DNA of 64,000 bases from Winslowiella toletana (lineage in GTDB: Bacteria; Pseudomonadota; Gammaproteobacteria; Enterobacterales; Enterobacteriaceae), in contig NZ_CP134153.1 of NCBI RefSeq assembly GCF_032164335.1, positions 1-64,000 on the forward strand, given 5' to 3'. The position numbers and the translations under genes are program-made. Below, one piece after another: positions 9,779-18,064 of this stretch. The notes below the pieces were generated by a model. That model was not told where the DNA came from, did no database searches, and saw only the letters and a program-made list of their open reading frames with translations. Numbering within the stretch: the first letter of the stretch is position 1; every line of letters begins with the position of its first letter.

Positions 9779-10213
9779 ATGAATAACAGAGCATTAAAAA
9801 CTTATTCACTCTGGGTTCCCCTCACCTTTAGTATTGCATTTTTATGCGGCTGCGAGGGGAGTAAATTTTCAGTTCCCGCAGCAGAGCAAGAGGCTGTCGC
9901 CACAGCACAACAAAAGACAGTCGCTCAAACAGCTTCATCCGGGGAGAAGGAAGAGCTCACCCGGTTGGCCCAGTGTCAGAAGGAGCTGGATGCTCTGAAG
10001 GATATCAATCCAGGACAGCACAAACTTTTACAGCAGTCCTTTGAGCAACTGATGAAAGGCGCGGCTCAATATGCCAGCCTGCGATCACAGGTAAACACTG
10101 AAACACAGGAAACGATGGACGCTCTGTATCACTATAAGGCAAAGCGTTTGTGCGCCAACATTGCCCAGACGACTTTAAACGGGTTAGCTGAACGTGGAGA
10201 GCGGCAAAAATGA
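9779..10213 (+). CDS. Lipoprotein with Ala/Ser/Thr-rich linker, partner of PglL
   Basis: From ATG 9779 the product is 144 residues: MNNRALKTYSLW followed by a hydrophobic stretch and lipobox FLCGC (Cys near residue 24), so it should be lipidated. After the Cys comes a linker rich in Ala, Ser, Thr and Gln (..SVPAAEQEAVATAQQ.. to ..TASSG), then a helical region with two Cys. Such low-complexity Ala/Ser/Pro segments are what PglL-type enzymes glycosylate, so this is a natural candidate acceptor. The gene's end overlaps the next gene by 4 bp. The frame is open upstream to 9650, but those residues are not signal-like. Function unknown. Confidence 0.65.
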   Translation: MNNRALKTYSLWVPLTFSIAFLCGCEGSKFSVPAAEQEAVATAQQKTVAQTASSGEKEELTRLAQCQKELDALKDINPGQHKLLQQSFEQLMKGAAQYASLRSQVNTETQETMDALYHYKAKRLCANIAQTTLNGLAERGERQK

Positions 10214-12207
10214 TGCTTGCCAGTGAGGGCTGCAGGATCAGCCATCTTCGCCAGCTGATCATCCTGTTGCCACTGATATTGATGACACAAACGGTCCGCG
10301 CGAATGAGGAAACTTCTGAGCTACTCAAGTTTGCGGTGCAGTACCTCCATGAGAAAGAGAAATCAGCTAATACCGTACTGCCTGCTTTAAAGAACAAGCA
10401 GCAGAAAATAATGGGAGCATCAACGTCTCAGGCATGCAGCAGTGAGCATGACGATCTTGTAGCAAAGCTTAAACAAAGAGATACGCAACTTAATGAACAA
10501 CGACTCACTCTTCATGAGCTGGAAACGCGACTGACCGAGCTAAATCGGGCTATGAATACGGCCGGGGCGCGTGAAAATAAGCTGACCACCGACTATACCA
10601 AACGGGTGATGAACGCTGACTTTACTACTGTCTGGCAAATGTTGAGCAGATTTCGAAACCTGCTGCCTGGGTCATTATCTTCAGATTCAAGAAATGCCTC
10701 TCTTTTTGAAACGCTGCAGTTACCAGAATGTAGTTATTCTGATGCGAGTTTGCTGCTTGAGGAGCTCAGACAGGAGAACAGGACGCTGACAGACAGCGTC
10801 GTACAGAAGAACGATGCCCTGAACACACTGCGTCAGGAAAAACAGGCTGCCGAAGCCAGCCTCAGCGCACCCGGAGAGCAGGATGAGTGGCTTAAAAAGC
10901 GGTCGTCCCATGAGGCAATCGTCGCCGACCTGAGATCACAGCTTGAGACGCTTAATAGAGAGAGAGGGGTGCTGACAGACAGCATCGCGCAAAAGGACGA
11001 TGCGCTGAACACACTGCGTCAGGAGAAGCAGGTTGCCGAGGCTGGTCTCAGCGCGTTCACGGGACAGGCCGCCCTGTGTAAACGAGAGCAGGAGGAGTGG
11101 CTTAAAGAGCTGTCGCTTCATGAAGCTATCGTCGCCGATCTGAAATCACAGCTTGAGATGCTTAACAGAGAGAGCGGAGATCTGGCAGACAGCATCGTGC
11201 AAAAGGACGATGCGCTGAACACATTGCGTCAGGAGAAGCAGGCTGCCGAGGCCAGCCTCAGCGTGCTCACGGAGCAGGCCGGCCTCAGTAAACTGGAGCT
11301 GAAGGAACGGCTTAAAGACCAAGCCTCCCAAGAGGCTATCGTTGTCGATCTGAATGCCCAGCTTGGCGTGCTCAGACAGGAAAACGGAATATTAAAGGAA
11401 AGCATCATACAGAAAAGTAGCGCACTTGACGTACTGCAGAAGCACACTGAAGAAGTTGATTCACGCATGCTTAGGCAGGATCAGGAAGTAACGCGCCTTC
11501 GTGATGAAGTAAAAGGCTTGCAAGATCGTGCCCAGATCCAGATTAAACCGGGAAGTCTTAAGAAGGCAGAAGAGCGTCGGGCCTATGCTGCAGGCGATGT
11601 TATCGGACACGACATTATTAATATGCTGGAAGAACGAAAAAGCTGGGGAATCAAAACAGACAGCCAGATCGTGCTGGCAGGAATTATCGACGCTTTTTCG
11701 GGGCATCACCGACTATCGAATGACGAATTGACTAAAGCCTTGTCTGATTCACAAGTCATCGTCGCCGAGGCGCGAGAGAAGGCCAGCATGGTACAGAAAA
11801 AAAATTCAGCAGCGTTTGTTGCCAATTTTAAGAAAAAAAAAGGAGTTAAGTACTCAACGACCGGTTTCTGGTATCTGATCGATTATGCTGGCGACGATCG
11901 TATTGCTGAAAATGCGATTATCGATTTAGTCGTAAAAGAATCGCTGGCTGATGGTACCGTGGTGCATGATATGGCTATGAATGATAAGGTTCTGTCTCAG
12001 CCCCTTAAACTATTCCCTCCTATTTTCCGTGAAGCAATAAGCCATTTACAAAATCATGGTTCACTGACGATGTTGGTCCCTCCTGAACTGGCATATGGAA
12101 AAGATGGCTATCCACCGAAAATTCCACCTGATGCCACAATGATTTATGAATTAAGGATTGATAATATCAGCGAAAGTGATAATAAAAAATCATATCCAGA
12201 AAAATAA
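10210..12207 (+). CDS. Exported coiled-coil protein with C-terminal FkpA/Mip-like FKBP domain
   Basis: 665 residues. N-terminal signal peptide (LRQLIILLPLILMTQTVRA), then a long Glu/Gln/Leu-rich coiled coil (about residues 75-450), then an FkpA-like dimerisation region (YAAGDVIGHDIINMLEERKSWGI..) and a C-terminal FKBP fold ending PPELAYGKDGYPPKIPPDATMIYELRI. The coiled coil holds tandem repeats of 62, 70 and 70 residues (see repeat entry). By eye several FKBP active-site aromatics are replaced (for example the FDNS motif is HDMA), so prolyl isomerase activity is doubtful; a chaperone or scaffold role in the periplasm is more likely. Overlaps the lipoprotein gene by 4 bp, so probably one operon with pglL. 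Confidence 0.75.
   Translation: MMLASEGCRISHLRQLIILLPLILMTQTVRANEETSELLKFAVQYLHEKEKSANTVLPALKNKQQKIMGASTSQACSSEHDDLVAKLKQRDTQLNEQRLTLHELETRLTELNRAMNTAGARENKLTTDYTKRVMNADFTTVWQMLSRFRNLLPGSLSSDSRNASLFETLQLPECSYSDASLLLEELRQENRTLTDSVVQKNDALNTLRQEKQAAEASLSAPGEQDEWLKKRSSHEAIVADLRSQLETLNRERGVLTDSIAQKDDALNTLRQEKQVAEAGLSAFTGQAALCKREQEEWLKELSLHEAIVADLKSQLEMLNRESGDLADSIVQKDDALNTLRQEKQAAEASLSVLTEQAGLSKLELKERLKDQASQEAIVVDLNAQLGVLRQENGILKESIIQKSSALDVLQKHTEEVDSRMLRQDQEVTRLRDEVKGLQDRAQIQIKPGSLKKAEERRAYAAGDVIGHDIINMLEERKSWGIKTDSQIVLAGIIDAFSGHHRLSNDELTKALSDSQVIVAEAREKASMVQKKNSAAFVANFKKKKGVKYSTTGFWYLIDYAGDDRIAENAIIDLVVKESLADGTVVHDMAMNDKVLSQPLKLFPPIFREAISHLQNHGSLTMLVPPELAYGKDGYPPKIPPDATMIYELRIDNISESDNKKSYPEK
10792..11466 (+). 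repeat. Tandem repeats coding ten-heptad coiled-coil units
   Basis: Three in-frame repeats: 10792-10977 (62 codons), 10978-11187 (70) and 11188-11397 (70), plus a partial fourth starting ESIIQKSSALDVLQK. Each begins D-S-I/V-x-Q-K-D-D-A-L-N-T-L-R-Q-E-K-Q. DNA identity between units is high, so copy number may vary by recombination. Seventy residues equal ten heptads, which preserves coiled-coil register; the first unit lacks eight residues. Confidence 0.85.
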
Positions 12208-12335
12208 ATCATTCTGACAAAACAGATAATGTCTGTTTCTTTTAATATTATTAACGCTTTATTTTTATTAAATTCACATAAAAATCAATTAGCACAAGTC
12301 CACTGCGACTTATAGACATTTAAGAGGAAAGTAAA

Positions 12336-13022
12336 ATGATCACAGAAAATAAACGTGAATATAATTTTTATCCTACATCTTTAATAGAAAATAAAATAAA
12401 AAAAAGGATCACGATATCTATACGTGACTCAGATATTTTTTTTATCGAAGGATTTAAAAATATCATATTGAGTTACTTTTATGATAATGCAACGGACGTT
12501 ATATTTCGCGATTGCTTTTCGCCAAGCATGCCGGTCGATCTGGTGTTTTTTTCTGTTCCTGCCAACTCATGTAATAATTGCCGTTCAATTATAGAACCGA
12601 AAGCATATTCCGGAACAATATTTATTCCTATCAGGAATGATATCAGGAGCAGAATTCAACAATGTAAGCCTGAACTGGCTTTATATAGAAATTCGAGTAT
12701 AGACGATGCCTATCTGCTTTTGAAGAAAATAACAAAAAAAGAGTACTCCTTTCTGTATCAGAATGCGTGTGGTTTTACACGTGAAAAAAAACTGACCAAA
12801 CGGGAGTATGAACTTGTTCTTTATATGAGGGCCGGCGCAAGCCAGTCAGAAGCAGCCGAAATGATGAAGGTCAATGTCAAAACAGTTCATACTTATAAAA
12901 ATTCAGTGATGAAGAAGCTCGGATTAAAGAAAAAACATGATTTTATATACTGGCTTTTGGCAACAGGGAGTTTTTTATATCAGAACGCTTCACTTAAGAC
13001 TGGTGAAAACTTACAATTGTAG
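12336..13022 (+). CDS. LuxR-family transcriptional regulator
   Basis: 228 residues. The C-terminal ~65 residues are a LuxR/GerE helix-turn-helix: LTKREYELVLYMRAGASQSE, then AAEMMKVNVKTVHTYKNSVMKKLGL. The N-terminal 150 residues lack a recognisable receiver phosphorylation site and resemble the atypical N-termini of fimbrial LuxR regulators. ATG 12336 has a strong ribosome site (AAGAGGAAA). It lies 128 bp after the FKBP gene and may regulate this cluster or the fimbriae; targets are unknown. Base composition is clearly AT-rich compared with the plasmid backbone. Confidence 0.8.
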   Translation: MITENKREYNFYPTSLIENKIKKRITISIRDSDIFFIEGFKNIILSYFYDNATDVIFRDCFSPSMPVDLVFFSVPANSCNNCRSIIEPKAYSGTIFIPIRNDIRSRIQQCKPELALYRNSSIDDAYLLLKKITKKEYSFLYQNACGFTREKKLTKREYELVLYMRAGASQSEAAEMMKVNVKTVHTYKNSVMKKLGLKKKHDFIYWLLATGSFLYQNASLKTGENLQL

Positions 13023-13390
13023 CATCTGAAAAAGGCTACCTCTGATTTATGATTGCCCTGATAAAATGCCGCAAAAAAAAATTTGAGCCTCGATATTTTC
13101 ATTTAAATCATCACCAGCATCGGCAGTGGTCAGCAGCAGCAGCAGCAGCATCTGATCACTGTCGGTACTTGTGATAGTTCTTATTAGTCATTTTTTTACG
13201 TGACATTCCAAGCGTTTTTATTACTAAGGAAATATTATCCCTCACAACAAAAATTCGGATATGAGGGCAGAGGCCTGGCCAGCAAAGAGAACAGGTAACC
13301 TCCAGTCTGAATAGGCGTACACTTCAGTAATCCACCATTACTAACATTAATGCTAATTATGAGTCCCCTTTCATTAGAAATGAAAAGAGT
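13023..13390. other. Intergenic region with CAG triplet run
   Basis: No gene is supported. A (CAG)6 run with a trailing CA lies at 13131-13150, flanked by the short inverted pair GCAGTG (13123) and CACTG (13157). The region separates the convergent luxR and elbB-like genes. No typical terminator with a T-run was found. Confidence 0.5.
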
Positions 13391-14035
13391 CTAGCATATG
13401 TCATTGAGTTTAGTGACAAGCTTATCAATTCCATTTTTAGCTTCAAGAATATTACTCTCAAGCATATAGGCGGGCGTCATCAGAACCTTATTCAGATCAT
13501 TTACCTCAACCTTCTTAACCCTCGATATTTTGTGAACGCGACCCGTTTCTTTAAAGTCAGCTATTGTCTGAACATCATCACCGATAGCAAGTATTATGCC
13601 AGTCCGATAAACTACCGGAAGTAAGAAAGGAGCCATGTTTATGTATCCGACAGGTTTTTTTTGCACCTTAAATTCATGTATTTTTTCCAGGATGATCAGA
13701 TTATCCTCTGAGGCCTTATCATTGAAAGAAAAAGTTGGAGAATGCTCTTCAACACACAAGCCAGCAGGAATGATAAGTGCATCAAAATGATCCGGGATGC
13801 ACTTACTTAACGATTCAACATTCTCAAGCAAAGTTACTGCTGATTCATCCGATGTCTTTCGCTTTTTACCAGTCTTTTTGTTGTAACGATGATGCTGACG
13901 ATAACGTGAAGAAAAGCACTGATACTCTATTCTGTTTTTTTTCAAAGCAAGTATAGTCAGAATAATCTCATTAGTTTCAGCACCCAAGGAAACATCGTTA
14001 TCGGAGAGAATAATCGCAAATACTTTATGTCTCAT
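13391..14035 (-). CDS. ElbB-like DJ-1/PfpI-superfamily protein lacking the nucleophile Cys
   Basis: 214 residues, collinear with chromosomal ElbB: N-terminal FAIILSDNDVSLGAETNEIILTIL matches the ElbB opening, DALIIPAG matches the glycine-rich loop, and the end TPAYMLESNILEAKNGIDKLV is nearly the ElbB consensus. At the nucleophile elbow ElbB has GFMCIAPAM; here it is GYINMAPFL, so Cys is replaced by Asn. A basic insertion (KKTGKKRK, about residues 53-60) is also unusual. Likely a non-catalytic paralogue. AT-rich, monocistronic, ATG with TGAGACAT context on the reverse strand. Role unknown. Confidence 0.7.
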   Translation of the reverse strand: MRHKVFAIILSDNDVSLGAETNEIILTILALKKNRIEYQCFSSRYRQHHRYNKKTGKKRKTSDESAVTLLENVESLSKCIPDHFDALIIPAGLCVEEHSPTFSFNDKASEDNLIILEKIHEFKVQKKPVGYINMAPFLLPVVYRTGIILAIGDDVQTIADFKETGRVHKISRVKKVEVNDLNKVLMTPAYMLESNILEAKNGIDKLVTKLNDIC

Positions 14036-14657
14036 TTTACACTCCTTTTATCATAGTCACTTATCATCATCCCTTACTGTTTTTATCATGAACACGTTAG
14101 ATAGCCAACTAAAATCAAGGATATTTATCTGATTAAATGTATTTATATACACAATTTTGATTTACATCAAATCAATCAAAATGAATTGTTATTAGGCGAG
14201 TGTGAATAAGATTACTGTCAGGGTTTCTGCATCGTGATCATTTTGCAAGGTTACATTTCTCAAAAAATCAGGATGTATGTCCTGCCGAGAAACCTCACTC
14301 AGAAACTTCTCGTTCGTGATATTTTTTCGATTTTTACACTCTTCCTAATTTTGATGAACTCAACTGATCTGATTATGAATGAAATTAATTTATGTGAATT
14401 ATTTGAATATTTCAGGAAACTATAATGACTAAAAATAGACTCAGGCGACCATCATAATGCACAAATAACTTAGTGATATTTTCTGATGCCCACGGATGGA
14501 AACATGTCATCACAGCCTGCCGGTCGACAGCAGAAAGAAAATTTCGGCGGCGAGGTTATTCCTAAAATACGTAAACCACACAAATTTTAAGGAATAACTG
14601 TTGGCTCTTCTGTAGAATTCATTCTGCTCTCAATTGACAAATATTATGGATATTTTC
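14036..14657. other. AT-rich intergenic region
   Basis: No convincing gene. A 63-codon frame at 14234-14425 has no good ribosome site and no family resemblance. An inverted repeat, GTTATTCCTAAAAT (about 14554) against ATTTTAAGGAATAAC (ending about 14599), could be a hairpin ahead of the next gene. Confidence 0.4.
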
Positions 14658-15047
14658 ATGTTTAAAAACAGCGCGTTATTTGCATTTTTATTGATACTGA
14701 CACCAGTCTCCACAGTGCTGGCTACACCGCAAGCGGCAAAAGGTTGTGAAGCCGAGCATCGCGACATTGAACAGCGGCTGAATTATGCACGCAATCACGG
14801 GAATACTCAGCGGGCCAGCGGCCTTGAGAAAGCGCTGTCCGAACTTGATGCTCACTGCACTGATGAAGGGTTACGTGCCGAGCGTCAGGAGAAAGTGCGG
14901 GAAAAAGAACAGAAAGTTGAGAGGCGCCGCCTGGAACTGACAAAAGCGCAGGCTGATGGACGCCCGGAAAAGATAAGTAAAAAGCAACAGAAGTTGTCAG
15001 AAGCAGAGGAGGAACTTACAGAAGCAAAAGGCATGTTGAATAAGTAA
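14658..15047 (+). CDS. DUF1090 (YqjC-like) periplasmic protein
   Basis: About 129 residues from ATG 14658; ATG 14646 is also in frame. An N-terminal signal peptide (FKNSALFAFLLILTPVSTVLA) is followed by the DUF1090 pattern with two conserved Cys, ..GCEAEHRDIEQRLNYARNHG.. and ..ALSELDAHCTDEGLRAERQ.., then a charged coiled-coil tail (KISKKQQKLSEAEEELTEAK). This family includes E. coli YqjC, a small periplasmic protein of unclear, possibly envelope-stress-linked role. Full length for the family. Probably carried as an accessory gene. Confidence 0.8.
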   Translation: MFKNSALFAFLLILTPVSTVLATPQAAKGCEAEHRDIEQRLNYARNHGNTQRASGLEKALSELDAHCTDEGLRAERQEKVREKEQKVERRRLELTKAQADGRPEKISKKQQKLSEAEEELTEAKGMLNK

Positions 15048-15431
15048 AGCCACATGGCGGGCATACGCTTAATAAGAGAATGCATTTGTCGGCAATCGTC
15101 CTGTCAGGATCATATCTGGTATCCTCTGCTTATTCCTACGAAGCAGAGATCCCTCGTGCGTTCAGGCTCCGGCCTGAATCGCTTCGGCGGATTCATGTCT
15201 CAACACATGACCTGATGGCATTGTTTACAGAGCAGGAAGATATCATCAAACCTGATGGGATGGACGTTCCATCAGTGGTCAGGTAGCCGATACACTCAGC
15301 CATGTGTCTCTGGATAGTCAGTGTTATCAATAGGATCGGGAACATCATTTTTGGCACCGTTGAAGACACTTTCAGGCGGGCTGGCGTATGGTACGCTATA
15401 CATGCACAGCAATTATGATTCAGAAGTCTCT
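15048..15431. other. Intergenic region, no supported gene
   Basis: A 68-codon frame (15080-15286) and the open sequence leading into the antitoxin frame are seen, but neither has a family match or a convincing start. Possibly decayed coding sequence. Confidence 0.3.
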
Positions 15432-15647
15432 ATGCTGACTATTCGATTATCTGATGAGATTGAGTCCTGTCTGGACTCGCTGGCGAAGCAAACCAACCGG
15501 CAGAACAAGGCCTTCTATGTCCGGGAAGCGATACTGACGGATCTGGAAGACCTGGACGATTGTTGTCTTCCAGCCGCGAGGCTGCGCGTGTTCATCATCG
15601 TGATGAAACAGTGCATTCGTTTTAGGGCTGGAGGAAGCGTTAATTAA
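15432..15647 (+). pseudogene. RelB/RHH-type antitoxin remnant, frameshifted
   Basis: From ATG 15432: MLTIRLSDEIESCLDSLAKQ, then ..NKAFYVREAILTDLEDLDD, the usual ribbon-helix-helix antitoxin that pairs with a RelE/ParE toxin. After PAARL the frame goes off: reading two bases on gives RVHHRDETVHSF and a stop, which fits the family better than the actual C-terminus. No toxin gene follows, so it is an orphan remnant. Confidence 0.65.
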
Positions 15648-15664
15648 TGAGTAGGGGAATTTAA

Positions 15665-15895
15665 TTGAAAAGCGTAATAGTTATTTTAGCTGTGGCGTCA
15701 TTATCAGCATGCGCCGCTAAAGAGGAAAAGAAGCAGCCATTACCAGATATGGCGAATCCAGCCTCAGTTTTTTGCGGTAAAATGGGGGGAGCGCTGAGTA
15801 TTGTTAAGGAATCTCCCGGTGAAGTTGGTTACTGCACACTGCCCAGCGGTGAACGCATTGAAGAGTGGACCCTCTATCGAAGAGATAACAAATAG
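15665..15895 (+). CDS. DUF333 small lipoprotein
   Basis: 76 residues starting at TTG 15665, preceded by AGGGGAAT. Signal peptide with lipobox LSAC (Cys about residue 16). The rest is the DUF333 pattern: NPASVFCGKMGGALSIVKE, GYCTLPSG, EEWTLYRRD. Family members are small enterobacterial lipoproteins, sometimes called putative hemolysins without proof. Complete. It stands alone between decayed genes, so regulation is unclear. Confidence 0.8.
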   Translation: MKSVIVILAVASLSACAAKEEKKQPLPDMANPASVFCGKMGGALSIVKESPGEVGYCTLPSGERIEEWTLYRRDNK

Positions 15896-16323
15896 CAAGT
15901 AAGCCTCCCGAATTAGGCTCCTCCTGTAACTATCTGATTTTATGCTTATAATCTGTCTTTTTTGAAGTCAATTATCCGCAGCTTATGAACGGGCTCGGTT
16001 CATCAGGCACGCTCCCGGAAAACCATGGTTTGTTCACTCAGCACGGATCCCGAAGCAATAAAATTTCTCGCACGGTTAGTCATACTCAGGGTTGAAACGC
16101 ACTAGCCAACTACGGAACGTGATAAAAATTACAAAAAATAAAGCCGTGCCCCAACCGGAAGAAAGGAAGATGGCTAAGTTTGACACGAAATGTTGCGCAT
16201 AGGCGGTTTTCTAACATGCTCAGTAATGATAACAGCAGATGCTATCAGTAAAGAGCTATCGTCGACGGCGCAGATAAGACGATGCTCAGAGATGCCCCTG
16301 CGGAAACAGAAACCATCAATATT
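15896..16323. other. Intergenic region, no supported gene
   Basis: No gene or clear regulatory structure could be supported. Confidence 0.35.
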
Positions 16324-16563
16324 ATGCTTCAGGAGTTCAGATTTTCCTTTCCTTCAAGAAGGGTTCTGCTGGTATTCTTACTGAGCTCATTTATCTTATC
16401 TTTCTTTTATCCATTTCCTGCCAATAAAGACAATCTTCCCATGCCTCAGCGGAGCATGTCAGTTTCACTCGATGATTCGACGGGCTTTAGTGCTTTGCAG
16501 ATGTGTTGGATCGGGGCTTGGCCCTTTATAATGGTGTGGGTTCTGATTAAAAAACAGTCCTGA
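16324..16563 (+). CDS. Small two-helix membrane protein, unknown
   Basis: 79 residues from ATG 16324 (frame open from ATG 16282). Two hydrophobic segments are visible: RRVLLVFLLSSFILSFFYPF and ALQMCWIGAWPFIMVWVLI, with a basic C-terminus (KKQS). No family is recognised and no strong ribosome site precedes it, so this is a tentative gene. Confidence 0.3.
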   Translation: MLQEFRFSFPSRRVLLVFLLSSFILSFFYPFPANKDNLPMPQRSMSVSLDDSTGFSALQMCWIGAWPFIMVWVLIKKQS

Positions 16564-16992
16564 CGTGCAAGAACTCCCGCTGTAAAAGTGGTCTGAAGCG
16601 ACTTCAGAATAGCCTACTGCTCCTACTGATGCCGCTCCCCCTAACACAGAGCGATATCTGCCCGAGGCAATTCCACACTGACCTGCCCAAAAACCGACAG
16701 GCATCCTGAAAGCACCATTCTGTCCAATCCGCCGACTTATCCACAGTTTCTGTGGATAATACTCTTTTTTGTGACTGTCAGCGGCGTCCGATACTGTATG
16801 TAGTGCCGGACGGAGTAGGCCTAACCCTCCCGGTGGATAAATTCTGTATCCGGCGCCGTTCCGGCTGCTCGGCAGAGTTCCGTTACGAAAGGATTAAACC
16901 GCATCAAAACTGACGCCAGCCGATTTATTAACACTGATCTTTATAAAATTAAGCCCTTTCATAGTGTCAGGAATTTAAGATGTGCCCACCTG
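16564..16992. other. Gene-free region with paired DnaA boxes next to the recombinase
   Basis: Two perfect consensus DnaA boxes in inverted orientation, TTATCCACA (16737-16745) and TGTGGATAA (16751-16759), are separated by 5 bp and followed by a T-run. Further on, GTCCGATACTG and GTGCCGGAC (about 16787-16814) make an imperfect inverted repeat. The region may be a relic origin, or the recombination site of the adjacent tyrosine recombinase. A weak hairpin terminator is the plain alternative. Confidence 0.5.
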
Positions 16993-17790
16993 TCATGATT
17001 TTTTTAGCATAGCCACGGCATCAGTGCCGATCATGTGAAACTGCACCCGGTGCCGCGCGGCGACGTCGAGCGCGGATACCTTTGTGTACACCTCCGTCGA
17101 CTTCAGATTCTTGTGTCCCATCAGACTTTGCAGCGCCTTGAGCGGAATTCCCGCGTACAGCATGTGCATGGCGTAACTGTGCCGGAAGGTGTGAGACGTC
17201 ACCGGTACGGAGAACATCACGCCGTCGGCCGCGGCTGCCTCAACAACCTCATTCAACCAGGTACGCACTGTCCGATCGGCGACTGTCCACAGCCTGACTT
17301 TTTCAGCTCTTCCTGTCTCCGAATTCCGTCGCTCAATTGGGATCTTGAGCGTGGCCGTCATCATCTCCAGCTGAGTCACGTACTGCGGAGCCGAAAGCGG
17401 CACCAGGCGGTGCGGCACGACGGCTGACGGCGTCCGTCCAGATCCGCGCGCGGCCTTTTCACCGCGCTGCTTGAGCGTGGCCAGCTGCACGTAAGGATAA
17501 GGCAGTGTCAGGCTAAAATCAGATCTCGTCAGCGCGAGCGCCTCATTAATGCGAGCGCCGGTATTCCATAGTGTCGTAAACAGCATCTTGCGGTGCAGGT
17601 CCGGTACGTAGTGAAGCAGGGCACTGACCTCCGGGGCCAGCAGATACTGCGGGTAGTCGTCATGCCGGGCGGCCATCTGCCGCAACGCCAGCGCTGCCGG
17701 ATAGTCAATCGCGACCGGCAGCTCTGTGGCCGAACTTGGTGTAGGCTGGGACGAAACGTGTACAGGAATCCATCCCTCGCGCGTCTGCAT
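16993..17790 (-). CDS. Tyrosine recombinase (ResD / RepFIB-Int-like)
   Basis: 265 residues from ATG 17790. The catalytic set is complete: Arg in [28 protein letters not shown] (H-x-x-R), LMGHKNLKSTEVYTKV (His and nucleophile Tyr). Size and sequence style match the resolvase/integrase proteins that accompany RepF replicons and resolve plasmid multimers. The open frame extends far upstream to 18387, but that part is antisense to vapBC and not coding. It is divergent from vapB with a 43-bp gap. A related recombinase is encoded at 34501-35244. Confidence 0.85.
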   Translation of the reverse strand: MQTREGWIPVHVSSQPTPSSATELPVAIDYPAALALRQMAARHDDYPQYLLAPEVSALLHYVPDLHRKMLFTTLWNTGARINEALALTRSDFSLTLPYPYVQLATLKQRGEKAARGSGRTPSAVVPHRLVPLSAPQYVTQLEMMTATLKIPIERRNSETGRAEKVRLWTVADRTVRTWLNEVVEAAAADGVMFSVPVTSHTFRHSYAMHMLYAGIPLKALQSLMGHKNLKSTEVYTKVSALDVAARHRVQFHMIGTDAVAMLKKS

Positions 17791-17833
17791 ATACTGAGGA
17801 TATGCGAAAAGGCCATGAGGCCAGGAGGAAGTG

Positions 17834-18064
17834 ATGAGAACCGTATCTATTTTTAAAAACGGCAACAACCGTGCCATCCGTCTGCCTCGCGATCTGGATT
17901 TTGAAGGGATGAGCGAGCTGGAGATCGTCCGGGAAGGAGACAGCATCATCCTGCAGCCCTTCCGGCCGTCCTGGGGCTCGTTCGCACAGATGGAGAAGAC
18001 CGATCCGGACTTTATGGCGGAGCGGGAGGACGTTGTCAGCGGCGAAGGACGATTTAACCTGTGA
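17834..18064 (+). CDS. vapB: VapB-type antitoxin
   Basis: 76 residues with the AbrB/SpoVT swapped-hairpin DNA-binding domain (RTVSIFKNGNNRAIRLPRDL..) followed by a toxin-binding tail (..WGSFAQMEKTDPDFMAERED). It should neutralise the VapC toxin and repress the operon. ATG 17831 or 17834 can start it; ribosome site AGGAGGAA. Overlaps vapC by 4 bp, the normal operon form. Confidence 0.88.
   Translation: MRTVSIFKNGNNRAIRLPRDLDFEGMSELEIVREGDSIILQPFRPSWGSFAQMEKTDPDFMAEREDVVSGEGRFNL

Noticed and set aside
13131..13150. (CAG)6 run as a phase-variation repeat
   Set aside because: Lies between convergent genes, in no reading frame or promoter I can identify.
14234..14425. 63-codon frame, hydrophobic
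   Set aside because: No ribosome site, no homologous pattern; likely chance in AT-rich DNA.
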